DNA of 64,000 nt from Cystobacter fuscus (GCF_002305875.1 NZ_CP022098.1:5890001-5954000), one strand, 5' to 3'; shown: positions 27,121 to 36,275, numbered from the stretch's first letter. Notes: a model not told the origin generated them from the sequence alone. Numbers and translations: made by a program.

Positions 27121-27507
27121 ATGGGAGTCCAGGTCGTCATGGGAGCCATGTTGCAGTGCAGCTTCGGGGTGGCGCCTTCGTCGTTGGTGGTGTTGCCCAC
27201 CAACAAGACCCTGTCCACGACCCCCTCGGCCAACATCATGGACAACAAGCCCCTGGTGAACATCCTGCCCTTCGGCATGTGTCAGTCTCCGGCCAACCCC
27301 ACGGTGGCGGCGGCGACGGCGGCCGCGATGGGGGTGCTCACGCCCATGCCTTGCGTGCCCGCCACGGCGGCGCCCTGGGTGCCCGGCTGTCCCAAGGTGC
27401 TCATCGGCAACATGCCGGCCGTGGACAGCAACTGCAAACTGATGTGCAACTGGGGCGGGGTCATCCAGGTGCTCTCTCCGGGCCAGGTGGCGGTGCAGAA
27501 TGGCTGA
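27121..27507 (+). CDS. PAAR-like (DUF4280-type) T6SS tip protein
   Basis: This 128-residue protein has AAGGAG ten bases before its ATG. It matches the DUF4280 PAAR-like plan: an initial MGAMLQCSFG, NIMDNKPLVNILPFGMCQS, a run of small residues, then CVPATAAPWVPGCP and a closing CNWGGVIQVLSPGQ. The spaced cysteines (six in all) may bind a metal or form the conical tip. PAAR proteins sharpen the VgrG spike and can recruit effectors. This one has no extra toxin domain, so it would be a bare tip. The stop overlaps the next start by eight bases. Confidence 0.82.
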   Translation: MGVQVVMGAMLQCSFGVAPSSLVVLPTNKTLSTTPSANIMDNKPLVNILPFGMCQSPANPTVAAATAAAMGVLTPMPCVPATAAPWVPGCPKVLIGNMPAVDSNCKLMCNWGGVIQVLSPGQVAVQNG

Positions 27508-28525
27508 ACCCGCGCAGCAACTGTCTCCGCTCGAGCCCCAGCTGCTCACCCAGTCGCTGACGGCCGAGGCACCGGATCTGGAGAGTTCGGACGAGCGGCT
27601 GGAGAAGGTCAACGACCTGGTGTCTCGCAGCGCCTACACCGAGGCGGCTCACGCGGCGCAGACCCTGCTGGGGCAGGGTCTGTACGACGTCCGCCTGGTG
27701 GGGCCCTACCTTCTGGGGCTCTTCATGGAGGGCGGCCTGGAGGCGCTGCCGACGATGTTCCATTCGCTCTCCAGCACGCTGCTGATCAACTGGCAGTACT
27801 TCGGGCCGCGCGAGCGCAAGGATGTCTTCGCCGATGCGGGCCTGCGCTGGTTGCTCAAGGTGCTCAACAAGCACATCGAGCACCACGAGCGCCTCAAGAA
27901 CGAGACGTGGCAGCGCTGGAGTCAGGCGAGCAACCGCGAGCCGCTGGAGCAGGCGCTCGCGCTGAGCGAGGAGATCTTCGCCTCGTTCAACCGGGTGTTG
28001 CAGCGCAACGCCTGCGAGGCGCCCTTCCGTCGGCTCACCCAGTGGATGGAAGGGCATCTGCGCTCGCTGCCCGAGCCGGAGCCCGAGGCGGAATCCGAGC
28101 CGGAGCCGGAACCCGAGGCGGAAGCAGAGGTCGTTCCCGCGCGCGCGCGCACGGGGCCCGCCGAGTCCTCGCGTGCCGCGTCCGCGTCGACCGGGCCCAC
28201 GATGCCGGTGTCGCCGGCGCTGGCGCAGTTGATGCGCAAGCTGGCCGCGTTCGACACGCTCATCGAGCGGCAGGACTTCCGGCGCGCGACGGTGGTGGCG
28301 GCCGACGTGCTGCAGGTGGTGGAGCATTTCGATCCCCGCGTGTACCTGCCCGCGATGTTCTCCCGGTTCTTCGCCGGATTGAGCACCAAGGCGGATGAAG
28401 TGGAGCCCCTGCTGCAGAGCACCGACTCGCTGGGGTTCCGCGCGTTGGATCAGCTCTACCGCGTGGACCTGGAGGCCTTCCTCGCCCAGGAAGACGGCAT
28501 GAGCACGGGCGGGGATGAGGAGTAG
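27500..28525 (+). CDS. IglI/TssA-like T6SS protein
   Basis: This 341-residue cytoplasmic protein consists of two related helical repeats joined by a Glu/Pro-rich linker (about 190-230, PEPEPEAESEPEPEPE). Each half has a pattern of LVSRSAYTEAAHAAQTLL or LIERQDFRRATVVAADVLQ, then D(V/P)R.(V/Y)..(Y/A), then a hydrophobic helix. The second half ends with ALDQLYRVDLEAFLAQ. This plan recalls the IglI family of Francisella-type T6SS and some TssA-like proteins, which cap or prime the baseplate/sheath; the name is from recollection. The start overlaps the PAAR-like gene by eight bases. Confidence 0.5.
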   Translation: MAEPAQQLSPLEPQLLTQSLTAEAPDLESSDERLEKVNDLVSRSAYTEAAHAAQTLLGQGLYDVRLVGPYLLGLFMEGGLEALPTMFHSLSSTLLINWQYFGPRERKDVFADAGLRWLLKVLNKHIEHHERLKNETWQRWSQASNREPLEQALALSEEIFASFNRVLQRNACEAPFRRLTQWMEGHLRSLPEPEPEAESEPEPEPEAEAEVVPARARTGPAESSRAASASTGPTMPVSPALAQLMRKLAAFDTLIERQDFRRATVVAADVLQVVEHFDPRVYLPAMFSRFFAGLSTKADEVEPLLQSTDSLGFRALDQLYRVDLEAFLAQEDGMSTGGDEE

Positions 28526-28529
28526 GGCC

Positions 28530-29417
28530 ATGGACGGCCCCGTCGAGCGGCGCATCCGCGAGCGCATTCGCGGCTTCGACATCCCCGCGCTGTTGGCGGT
28601 GCTCTCCGCGTCCGGTTACGGCGACGCGCAGATCGAGTACCGCAGCCACCGCACCACCGTGCACCAGTCCCACCTGGTGCACGACATCCAGTTCATCCAT
28701 CAGCCGAGCAAGCGGGTGATCATCACGGTGAACATGGGGCTGCTCAGTGCGCAATCGCCACTGCCCTCGTTCTTGATGCAGACGATGGATCAGCTGGATC
28801 ACGATCGGCTGGAACGATTCATCGGTTATTTCGATCACCTGTTGTTGCATGAATGCTTCACGGGCCTGTACCCGGAGCGGGACGAGGCCTTGCTGCCGGG
28901 GTGGGCACAGACGCAGGTGGATCGGCTGCGCATGCTGCGCCCCACGAGTCCCAGCACCCTGCACTGGCTCTTTTCCAAGATCTTCCCCGAGGTGGAGCTG
29001 TCCGTGCGCCGCGAGGTGCGCCAGCAGCGGGTGCCCGCGCGCGAGATGCGCCTGGGCGCCACCACGCTGGGGGAGGGGGACGCCATGGGGGGGTTCGCGT
29101 CCATTCCCACCGGAGGCATGGAGGTGAAACTCTATTGCGACGAGCCCATCTCCAGCAATGGCGTGCCCTGGGCCGTCGAGGCGCGCCGCCGCTTCGAGAC
29201 GGACCTGCTGCCCCTGTTGTCAGAGTCGGTGTTCATGCTGACGGTGTTCCTCGTGCTTCGCGATCAAGAGGGCATATTGCGCATCGAGCAGGACAGCTAC
29301 CTGGGCTACGAGCCGCTCCAGGATGCCTCGCTGTATACCCAACAGGTTCTCCTCTTCTCGGGGGACACGTCGAGTCCTTCCGAGAGGAACACCGACGTAT
29401 GGAGCAAGCGCCCTTGA
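28530..29417 (+). CDS. TssG-like T6SS baseplate protein
   Basis: This 295-residue protein has an ATG at 28530, five bases after the preceding stop, with GAGGAG upstream. The second half carries RLGATTLGEGDAMGG, a proline/glycine strand (FASIPTGGMEVKLYC), a helix (ARRRFETDLLPLLSESVFML) and a final SYLGYEPLQ. Those features match the C-terminal plan of TssG, with its '+LG..A.lG' and 'LGy/w..L' motifs. TssG pairs with TssF in the baseplate wedge, and a TssF is present further down the operon while no other TssG candidate exists. Sequence similarity is remote, so the call depends partly on the missing-subunit argument. Confidence 0.55.
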   Translation: MDGPVERRIRERIRGFDIPALLAVLSASGYGDAQIEYRSHRTTVHQSHLVHDIQFIHQPSKRVIITVNMGLLSAQSPLPSFLMQTMDQLDHDRLERFIGYFDHLLLHECFTGLYPERDEALLPGWAQTQVDRLRMLRPTSPSTLHWLFSKIFPEVELSVRREVRQQRVPAREMRLGATTLGEGDAMGGFASIPTGGMEVKLYCDEPISSNGVPWAVEARRRFETDLLPLLSESVFMLTVFLVLRDQEGILRIEQDSYLGYEPLQDASLYTQQVLLFSGDTSSPSERNTDVWSKRP

Positions 29418-29443
29418 CCCGTTTGTCCGCTTTTCTCTAAAGT
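29414..29443 (+). promoter_or_regulatory. Candidate sigma-70-type promoter upstream of tssB
   Basis: TTGACC (29414-29419) and TAAAGT (29438-29443) are separated by 18 bases and lie about 100 bases before the tssB GTG. The -35 overlaps the TssG-like stop codon. The 125-base gap here is the largest in the plus arm of the T6SS, so an internal promoter for the sheath/tube genes is plausible. Myxobacterial promoters often deviate from this consensus, so confidence is modest. Confidence 0.35.
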
Positions 29444-29542
29444 GTCGAACCACCACACACAGTGGGTTGTTCTCCTGCGGTGCCGGGCGGCGGAGTCAGG
29501 GGTTCCTCGGGGGATGCAAACCGACTCGTGTAAGGAGATGCC

Positions 29543-30136
29543 GTGCCCATCCAGGATACTCTGCCCAAATCTCGTATCACGCTCACCTACCGCACCAACA
29601 TCAACGGCCAGCAGGAAGAGGTGAAGCTGCCTTTCCGCGTCGTGGTGACGGGAGACTTCTCGCTCGGTAGCTCCAAGGATCGGCAGCAGGACCTGGAGGA
29701 GCGGCAGCTGCGGTCGGTCAACGGCTCCAACATCAATGATCTGATGAAGGACATGGGAATGTCCTTGTCGTTCGACGTGGAGGACAAGATCAGCACCGAT
29801 GCGGGGGCGAAGATGTCGGTCACGCTGCCCATCGATCGGATGAAGTCCTTCCACCCGGATGAGATCGTCCATCACGTGCCCAAGCTCAAGGCGCTGCTCC
29901 TGATGCGCAAGCTGCTGCTGGAGATGCAGTCGGACATCGACAACCGCAAGGAGCTGCGGCGCACGCTGTACGAGCTGTTCTCCAACAAGGAGCAGCTCAA
30001 GCAGCTCCTGGAGAGCGATCAGCTCAAGGGGTTCGCGTCCATGCGCCTGCCGGTGTCGAAGGCTCCGGCGGCCGAGTCCGGACAGCCGGCCCTCGTCTCC
30101 GAGACGGTCCCCGCCGAAGCGACCGTCAAGGCCTGA
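29543..30136 (+). CDS. tssB: T6SS contractile sheath small subunit TssB
   Basis: This 197-residue TssB/VipA starts at a GTG with AAGGAG seven bases upstream. Seen are the N-terminal beta hairpin (SRITLTYRTNINGQQEEVKL), LPFRVVVTGDFSLG, the DR-type segment LSFDVEDKIS, and the typical SFHPDEIVHHVPKLKALLLM with its basic helix. It would form the contractile sheath together with TssC, encoded next. The C-terminal tail after about residue 160 is variable. It is moderately longer than standard TssB (about 160-170). Confidence 0.93.
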   Translation: MPIQDTLPKSRITLTYRTNINGQQEEVKLPFRVVVTGDFSLGSSKDRQQDLEERQLRSVNGSNINDLMKDMGMSLSFDVEDKISTDAGAKMSVTLPIDRMKSFHPDEIVHHVPKLKALLLMRKLLLEMQSDIDNRKELRRTLYELFSNKEQLKQLLESDQLKGFASMRLPVSKAPAAESGQPALVSETVPAEATVKA

Positions 30137-30181
30137 TCCTCCTCCTCTCCATTCCTCTTCTTGCCGGGAAGCCCATCGCTC

Positions 30182-31672
30182 ATGGCCGAAAAGAATTATC
30201 TCAACGAGTTGTTCAAGGTTCGCGGTTTCGACGTCCCCCTGAATGCCAATCCGATGATCGGCACCGGTCTGGTGCCCATCGCCGCGGACGAGGCGCAGGT
30301 GGGAGGCGAAGAGCGCTTCATGTCCGCCGTGGCGGCGCTGCTCCAGAACGTCGAGCCCATCCAGGACGACGTGGGGCAGGTGCGCTTCGACAAGGGCGAG
30401 GTGATGAAGGCCATCGCCCGCATCGATGATCTCATCGAGACGCAGGTCAACGAGATCCTCCACCACGAGAAGTTCCAGAAGATGGAGTCCGCGTGGCGCG
30501 GGCTCGAGGATCTGGTCGGCCACACCAACTTCCAGGCCGACATCACCATCGACATCCTGGACGTGGACAAGGAGGAGCTGGCCGAGGACTTCGAGAAGAA
30601 CTCGAGCAGCATCTTCTCCAGCGCCCTGTTCGACAAGATCTACATCAAGGAGTACGACCAGTTCGGCGGCAAGCCGTACGGGGTGATGCTGGGTCTGTAC
30701 GAGTTCAGCGCCTCGCGCGCGGACATCACCTGGCTGGAGCGCATGGCGAAGGTGGCCAACGCCGCGCACTGCCCGTTCATCGCCTCGGCGAGCTACAAGT
30801 TCTTCGACTGCGACAGCATCGAGCAGCTCGAGTCGCTCAAGAACCTGGACGGCGTGCTCAACCACCCGCGCTACGGCAAGTGGATGGAGCTGCGCGACAA
30901 GGAAGAGGCCGCGTACATCGGCCTGACGCTGCCGCGCTACGTGGTGCGCCAGCCGTGGGATCCGGACACCAACCCCTGCGACGTGCTCAACTTCAAGGAG
31001 CACGCCCAGGGTGACTCGACGAAGTACCTGTGGGGCAGCGCCGCGCTGCTGATGGGGCGCAACCTGGTGAAGGCCTTCGAGCAGTCCGGCTGGTGCCAGT
31101 CCATCCGCGGCCCCAAGGGCGGCGGGCTCGTCACGGGGCTGCCGGTGGACACCTTCACCCTGCGCGGCCAGAAGATGATCCAGGCGCCGGTGGAGATCGC
31201 GATTCCGGACTACCGCGAGTACGAGTTCGCCCGCAACGGCTTCATCCCGCTCGTCTACCGCAAGGGCTCCAGCGAGGCGACGTTCTTCAGCACCCAGTCC
31301 ATCAAGCGCGCCCAGAAGTTCAAGGACGCCAAGGACTCGGAGAACTCGCAGCTCGTCACCAACCTGGCCTACACCTTCTCCATCACCCGACTCGCGCACT
31401 ACGTGAAGAGCATCATGCGCGACAACATCGGTAGCACCGCCGACGCCGGCTACGTGCAGCGGCAGATCGACTCCTGGCTGTCGGGGTATGTCACCACGGT
31501 GGTCAACCCGGACGATCTCACGCTTCGCCGCTTCCCTTTCAAGGCCACCAATGTGATGGTGGAGTCGCGGCCTGGGGAGATCGGCTGGTATGACTGCAAG
31601 ATCGCCGTCTTGCCGCACATCCAGTTCGAGGGCCTCAACGCGGAACTGATGCTGGAGTCCCGCCTGGGATGA
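30182..31672 (+). CDS. tssC: T6SS contractile sheath large subunit TssC
   Basis: This 496-residue TssC/VipB has its ATG at 30182. Diagnostic segments are ILHHEKFQKMESAWRGLEDL, DVDKEELAEDFEKNSS, GGKPYGVMLGLYEFS, IASASYKFFDCDS, LPRYVVRQPW, YLWGSAALLMGRNLVKAF, LVTGLPVDTF and the closing GWYDCKIAVLPHIQFEG. With TssB it builds the sheath whose contraction drives the Hcp tube outward. Length is normal. No ClpV gene, which normally recycles contracted sheath, is present in the window. Confidence 0.96.
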   Translation: MAEKNYLNELFKVRGFDVPLNANPMIGTGLVPIAADEAQVGGEERFMSAVAALLQNVEPIQDDVGQVRFDKGEVMKAIARIDDLIETQVNEILHHEKFQKMESAWRGLEDLVGHTNFQADITIDILDVDKEELAEDFEKNSSSIFSSALFDKIYIKEYDQFGGKPYGVMLGLYEFSASRADITWLERMAKVANAAHCPFIASASYKFFDCDSIEQLESLKNLDGVLNHPRYGKWMELRDKEEAAYIGLTLPRYVVRQPWDPDTNPCDVLNFKEHAQGDSTKYLWGSAALLMGRNLVKAFEQSGWCQSIRGPKGGGLVTGLPVDTFTLRGQKMIQAPVEIAIPDYREYEFARNGFIPLVYRKGSSEATFFSTQSIKRAQKFKDAKDSENSQLVTNLAYTFSITRLAHYVKSIMRDNIGSTADAGYVQRQIDSWLSGYVTTVVNPDDLTLRRFPFKATNVMVESRPGEIGWYDCKIAVLPHIQFEGLNAELMLESRLG

Positions 31673-31722
31673 CCGGGCGTCCGTCGTAAATCCTACCCAA
31701 CGCCACCACGCAGGAGGGGTTC

Positions 31723-32301
31723 ATGCCTCAATTTTCTCGTTCCCTGGACGTGTATCAGGGCTTCAACTTCAAGAAGGACAAGCAGTCGGCCGTGGGCTAC
31801 ATCACCGCCCTGAAGGTGGGTGACATCGTCCTCGCCGCCGACCAGGAGACCATCAAGGATCCGGAGCAGCCGGACAAGGTGCTCGCCGGCAAGGTCGTGG
31901 GCGTGCTCAACCACTACATGTGGGAGACGGGCATCACGGACGCGATGTACCTGTCCGCGCAGATCTCCACCAACAACAAGCAGACCCTGGCCGCGGCGCT
32001 GCTCGGCTCGTGGTCCAACGTCGAGGTGGAGCTCACCTACGTGGTCTACGAGTACGACCCGAAGGCGAAGAAGTACTACAAGTCCAACTCGGTGGACGCC
32101 GCGCTCAAGGGCCTGCTGGAGAAGAGCGGGGACGAGCTGAACCTGTCGGTGGCGGATGATCCGTCCAGCGAGGTGCAGTCGCCCAAGAACTTCACCCTGC
32201 AGATCGGCGTGAAGCCGCAGACGCTCGAGCAGACGGTGAACCTGGCCACGGCGTCCGGGAAGAACCTCGTCAAGCAGTGGGGCGTCACCGAGACGGCCTG
32301 A
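31723..32301 (+). CDS. Hcp-like (TssD) tube protein, divergent
   Basis: This 192-residue protein has AGGAGG before its ATG. It is predicted mostly beta: LKVGDIVLAADQET, VELTYVVYEYDPKAK, NFTLQIGVKPQTLEQTVNLA and a closing KNLVKQWGV. Its place right after tssC is where hcp usually sits. The alternating-strand character fits a tail-tube fold, but classical Hcp landmarks are absent. It could be the inner tube (comparable to IglC in Francisella-type systems) or another sheath-associated subunit. No other tube candidate occurs in the locus, which supports the call by elimination. Confidence 0.55.
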   Translation: MPQFSRSLDVYQGFNFKKDKQSAVGYITALKVGDIVLAADQETIKDPEQPDKVLAGKVVGVLNHYMWETGITDAMYLSAQISTNNKQTLAAALLGSWSNVEVELTYVVYEYDPKAKKYYKSNSVDAALKGLLEKSGDELNLSVADDPSSEVQSPKNFTLQIGVKPQTLEQTVNLATASGKNLVKQWGVTETA

Positions 32302-32327
32302 CGTCCCGGAGTCCAGGAGTCCACGAC

Positions 32328-33584
32328 ATGCAGCGTCACAAGCTCGCGCGGGTCCGCTGGCAGGTTGGCCAGACGCTCCTTCCCGAGCACTTCCGCGCCC
32401 AGGACGAAGCCCTTTCGGCCGAGGCGCGGCTGCATGGCGAGCTGTCCGGGTTGCCCCAGGTCGGTATCGCCTCGCTCACCTGGAGCGAGGCGCTGCTGGC
32501 CGAAGGCAGCCTGTCACTGCCCTCGTTGACCGCCATCCTGCCGGGAGGTTTCCTGGTGGACGTGCCGGGAAACGCCGCCGAGCCCTCGTTCTCGCTCGAG
32601 GCCACCGGCAGGGCGGAAGTCACCGTCTACCTCCACCTGATGGACGAGACGCGGGGCACCGAGGGGGTGCCACTCTACGCGGACTCGCCGCCCACCGTGC
32701 AGCGCATGCTGCAGCGCGTGCAGCTGTCCAGCGAGCCGGCGGTGGACCGGGCCCGCTCGACGCTGGAGTTGATGACGTTCTCCAAGAATCTCGAGGGGGT
32801 GTGGAGCCCGTCGGCCCGCAAGGTGCCGCCCCTGTTGCTCGTGGGGCCCAATCCCTTCCTCGACGGATTCCTCGGGGATCTGGACTCGTTGCTGGAGAAG
32901 GCCCACGGGCAGCTGCGCACGCTGCTCCTGGACAGCTACCAGCGTGGCGAGCGGCTGGCCAGCGCCCGCCGGACGCTGCTCGAGGTGCGCCGCCTGCAGG
33001 CGCTGCGCGCCGACATGCGCAACAACGTTTTTCCCCACCCGTACCGCTTCTTCGAGTCCCTGCGGCAGTTCTACTTCGAGGTGTGCTGCTTCCTCGAGCT
33101 GGTGCCGGATGACGCCCTGCCCACCTACGTCCACAATGATCCGGGCGCGGGGCTCTGGGGGTGGATGGAGTTGTTCAACCGGGCCTTCCGTCCCGAGGAC
33201 ACGCGGCTCACCTACAAGCCCTTCGAGTCGCGCGAGGGCCAGTTCGTCCTCACGCCGCTGCCCGCGCTGGACGAGGGGGTGACGAGCGAGCTGTATCTGC
33301 TGGTGCGCAACGAGGATCCCAACCGGCCGGTCACCCTCGAGGGGGTGAAGGTGGCGAGCCCCTCGCGCCTGCCCGCGGTGCGCCGCCTGGCGCTCCGGGG
33401 AATTCCCCTGGAGCACGTGCCGCACCCCGCCTTCCCCCACGCCTTCGGTCCGGAGATCTCCTGGTACAAGCTGTCGCTGGGCGAGGAGTGGCAGTACGCC
33501 CTGCGCGACAACGGCATGGCCTTCTACACCACCCCCGCGCTGCAGGGCACCCAGGTCTTCCTCTTCTGGCGCAAGGCGGGGTGA
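32328..33584 (+). CDS. tssK: T6SS baseplate subunit TssK
   Basis: This 418-residue protein opens with the family signature VRWQVGQTLLPEHFRAQD, the N-terminal phage-receptor-binding-like domain. A helical middle follows (FPHPYRFFESLRQFYFEVCC), then the C-terminal domain that contacts the membrane complex. TssK trimers connect baseplate wedges (TssFG) to TssL/TssM. The ATG at 32328 has CAGGAG upstream. Length is slightly below the usual ~440. Confidence 0.9.
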   Translation: MQRHKLARVRWQVGQTLLPEHFRAQDEALSAEARLHGELSGLPQVGIASLTWSEALLAEGSLSLPSLTAILPGGFLVDVPGNAAEPSFSLEATGRAEVTVYLHLMDETRGTEGVPLYADSPPTVQRMLQRVQLSSEPAVDRARSTLELMTFSKNLEGVWSPSARKVPPLLLVGPNPFLDGFLGDLDSLLEKAHGQLRTLLLDSYQRGERLASARRTLLEVRRLQALRADMRNNVFPHPYRFFESLRQFYFEVCCFLELVPDDALPTYVHNDPGAGLWGWMELFNRAFRPEDTRLTYKPFESREGQFVLTPLPALDEGVTSELYLLVRNEDPNRPVTLEGVKVASPSRLPAVRRLALRGIPLEHVPHPAFPHAFGPEISWYKLSLGEEWQYALRDNGMAFYTTPALQGTQVFLFWRKAG

Positions 33585-33585
33585 C

Positions 33586-33981
33586 ATGAGCCGCCCCTCG
33601 TTCCTCGACAAGTTCACCGGCGCCGCGCCGCGCACGCCGGGCCGCCAGGGCGAGCTGGAGCGGGTGCGGCTCAACCTCGAGTCCGTGCTCAACACCAAGG
33701 AGGGCTACGGCTACTTCGTCGAGGGCTTCGGCCTGGGGCGCTACACGGAGAAGTTCGGCACCCAGGACTTGATGAAGACGCTCACGGGCGAGTTGCTGCA
33801 CGCCATCCAGACGCACGAGCCGCGCCTGCAGGACGTGGAGCTGAAGCTCAAGGGCCGGGACTCGGGATTGTGGCTGCACTTCGTGCTGACCGCTACACTG
33901 CTCGGCGCCCCGTGCACGCTGCGGCTGCTCTTCCATACCGTGAGCGCGCAGGTGCGCGTGGATGAGGACGAGGAGCGATGA
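33586..33981 (+). CDS. tssE: T6SS baseplate subunit TssE (gp25-like)
   Basis: This 131-residue protein begins one base after the tssK stop. FLDKFTG at the N-terminus, LERVRLNLESVLNTKEGYGY and the helix DLMKTLTGELLHAIQTHEPR match the TssE/gp25 plan, with an EPR-containing motif (HEPRLQDVELKL) corresponding to the conserved 'yEPRL' segment. It helps start sheath polymerisation on the baseplate. The stop overlaps the next start (ATGA). Confidence 0.88.
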   Translation: MSRPSFLDKFTGAAPRTPGRQGELERVRLNLESVLNTKEGYGYFVEGFGLGRYTEKFGTQDLMKTLTGELLHAIQTHEPRLQDVELKLKGRDSGLWLHFVLTATLLGAPCTLRLLFHTVSAQVRVDEDEER

Positions 33982-35627
33982 TGGAGCGCACGTTCGAGGA
34001 TCGGCTGTCGGTGGTGCTGACCCTCACGGTGGGGGGAACGGCGCACAAGGTCATCGCCGGCAGCATCAAGCGCGTCGCGCTGGAGCTGTTCAGCTGGGGC
34101 CTGCGGGGCGAGGTGGAGTTCCTGCTCACGGACAACGCGGCCCAGGGCGGCCAGCAGAAGGACGCCCTGCTCGCCGACTTCCTCAAGGCGGATCTGATCG
34201 AGGTCGCGCTCGTCATCAAGGCCGTGCTGCCGGAGGTCGCGGCGCGGGTGACTCCGACGGAGCTGAAGGTGAAGGGCTTCGTCACCGACAAGTCGCTCGT
34301 CGAGGACGTCATCACCACCGGCGACAGCAACCTCATCCTCCACCGCCGCTATGGCATCCGCTTCCAGGACGCCGCCCAGCTCTTGTGGCGCCAGCACCAC
34401 CCCACGGCCCTCTACACCGGGAAGACCGTCAAGGACGTGCTGGAGGCGCACAAGGGGGAGAAGATCTCCCTGAGCTACGACTGGGACGCGGGGCTCGGCA
34501 CGTCGCACCCGGTGCTGTTCCTGGGGTTGGCTCCCCAGGACGGGGCCAGCTTCTACGACTGGGTGATGTGGTACGTGCACGGCCGCGCGGGCGTGTTCAC
34601 CCACGACTACACGACGCACGGCTACAAGTTCGCGGGCGCCAAGGACACCTCGGGCACGCCGCTCACGCTGCACGCGCTCAACCTGTCGGGCATGGAGGTG
34701 CTGATGCCCGAGGTCATCCGCCACGACGTGACGGTGCTCAACGCCACGGCGGTGAGCCCCCAGACCCAGGCCGTCACCCAGACGCACGCCGTCACCGGCA
34801 TCCGCCAGGACGTGCTGTTGTGCACGCCCATCTCCGACGAGGTGCAGGCGCGCGTGAAGCTCGAGACGGCCCGGCTCAAGCCGCGTGAGTCGGAGCTGGA
34901 GCTCGTCTGGCGCTCCTTCCCCGAGAAGGCCGTGACCCCGGGCACGCGGGTGAAGCTGCCCGCCAACGAGGCCTGGAGCGCCGCGGGCGTGGCCAAGGAC
35001 GAGGTCTTCCGCGTGCGCGGCCTGCAGCTGTTCGCCGAGGTGGCGGACGAGGATCAGGAAGAGGTGTACGGCGAGGACTACGCCCTGATGTCCCTGAGCC
35101 TGAGCACCCGGCTGGAGCGCGAGGCGGAGACCCACGTGGACCTGCCCGCCTGGCAGCCCCCGGTCTACCCGCGCTACGTCGAGGGCCTCATCGTCAGCGA
35201 GCAGGGCGGGGAGAAGGACGACACGTGGCAGGCCTACACCGATCCGGACACCTCGGTGGAGGGCTACAAGGTGAAGCTGCCGCTCTTCGCCAATCAGATC
35301 GTCCCCGCGCCCTTCAACCCCAACCTGCTGCCCGGCCACTTCTACTTCCCGGCCTACAAGGGGGAGCGGGTGCTCGTGGGGCTCGACTTCCAGCGCGCGT
35401 GGATCAAGCGCTTCCTGGACTGGCGCACCGGCGCGCGCATGCCCCAGGCGGGGCAGGGCGTCCAACTGCTCGTGGGCAAGACGCCCGAGAATGGCACCGC
35501 GCTCAAGCATTACTACACGGAGGACAAACCCGTGTTCCTGATGCAGCGCACCCATGACAAGGACACCCAGAAGATCCAGCTGAACGAAGGTACGCTGCTC
35601 ATCCAGGTGAAAGAAGAGCCGTCGTGA
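33978..35627 (+). CDS. VgrG-like spike core without beta-helical tip (TssI, split form)
   Basis: This 549-residue protein overlaps the tssE stop by four bases. The first ~380 residues resemble the gp27-like hub of VgrG (RRYGIRFQDAAQLLWRQHH, ASFYDWVMWYVHGRAGVF). Residues about 385-520 resemble the gp5 OB-fold (YPRYVEGLIVSEQGG, LLPGHFYFPAYKGERVLVGL). The chain ends at LNEGTLLIQVKEEPS, just where the triple-stranded beta-helix needle of an ordinary VgrG would begin. A separate 200-residue beta-repeat protein encoded 44 bases later probably supplies that part. A second, longer paralogue lies at 45403-47334; the two share the DAAQ(L/V)LWRQH motif. No effector extension is present. Confidence 0.83.
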   Translation: MMERTFEDRLSVVLTLTVGGTAHKVIAGSIKRVALELFSWGLRGEVEFLLTDNAAQGGQQKDALLADFLKADLIEVALVIKAVLPEVAARVTPTELKVKGFVTDKSLVEDVITTGDSNLILHRRYGIRFQDAAQLLWRQHHPTALYTGKTVKDVLEAHKGEKISLSYDWDAGLGTSHPVLFLGLAPQDGASFYDWVMWYVHGRAGVFTHDYTTHGYKFAGAKDTSGTPLTLHALNLSGMEVLMPEVIRHDVTVLNATAVSPQTQAVTQTHAVTGIRQDVLLCTPISDEVQARVKLETARLKPRESELELVWRSFPEKAVTPGTRVKLPANEAWSAAGVAKDEVFRVRGLQLFAEVADEDQEEVYGEDYALMSLSLSTRLEREAETHVDLPAWQPPVYPRYVEGLIVSEQGGEKDDTWQAYTDPDTSVEGYKVKLPLFANQIVPAPFNPNLLPGHFYFPAYKGERVLVGLDFQRAWIKRFLDWRTGARMPQAGQGVQLLVGKTPENGTALKHYYTEDKPVFLMQRTHDKDTQKIQLNEGTLLIQVKEEPS

Positions 35628-35671
35628 AGAGGGAGGGGGGCCCTCGCGCCTCCCACCGGTGAGGGTCGATC

Positions 35672-36274
35672 ATGGGCACACTTGTCTGCACCGTCGAGTT
35701 GGACAAGGAAAAGGGCGTCACCGTGAAGGTGGAGAACGCCGACGGGAAGATCACCCAGACGGTGGTGATGGACGGCACGAGCATCACCCTCAAGGTCCAG
35801 GGCGACTCGGAGACGAGCACCGTCGTGCAGAAGCAGGACAGCATCACCATCACCTGCAAGGACTTCACCGTCGATGCCACCGGCACGCTCACCCTCAAGT
35901 CCGCCAAGGCCTCGAGCTGGGCCAGCCAGGACATCCTCAAGGTGGAGAGCACCAAGGACATGACGCTGGACACCAAGGCCAAGCTCACCCAGAGCGCGGC
36001 CCAGGACGCCAAGCTGTCCTCCAACACCAACGTGACCGTGGAGGCGACGTCCAAGCTCGATCTCAAGGGCATGCAGACGAGCCTCACGGCCTCGGCGGGA
36101 GACAACAAGGTGGAGGGCGTCAACCTGAAGATGGCCGGCAAGGCCCAGGCGGAACTGTCCGCGCCCATGACGAAGGTGGAGGGCCAGGCCAAGCTCGGTC
36201 TGGAGTCCTCGGGCGTCGCGGAGCTCAAGGGGACGATGACCACCGTGGGTGGTTCGCTCGTGAAGGTGGGGTGA
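35672..36274 (+). CDS. Stand-alone beta-helical spike (VgrG C-terminus-like)
   Basis: This 200-residue protein is made almost entirely of short alternating strands rich in T, S, K, V and D: SITLKVQGDSET, SITITCKDFTVDATGTLTLK, LSSNTNVTVEATSKLDLKGM. This is the same texture as the triple-stranded beta-helix at the end of VgrG or phage gp5 (compare the 'itikA.g.itl.a' repeats). No signal peptide or TM segment is present. Encoded directly after the truncated VgrG core, it most likely trimerises onto it as the needle. Alternatively it is an accessory structural protein. Function is inferred from texture and position. Confidence 0.66.
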   Translation: MGTLVCTVELDKEKGVTVKVENADGKITQTVVMDGTSITLKVQGDSETSTVVQKQDSITITCKDFTVDATGTLTLKSAKASSWASQDILKVESTKDMTLDTKAKLTQSAAQDAKLSSNTNVTVEATSKLDLKGMQTSLTASAGDNKVEGVNLKMAGKAQAELSAPMTKVEGQAKLGLESSGVAELKGTMTTVGGSLVKVG

Positions 36275-36275
36275 G

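Noticed and set aside
27121-27507. PAAR-like protein as an effector with its own toxin domain
   Set aside because: It ends right after the PAAR-like fold with no C-terminal extension, and the following gene is a structural-type protein rather than an immunity gene.
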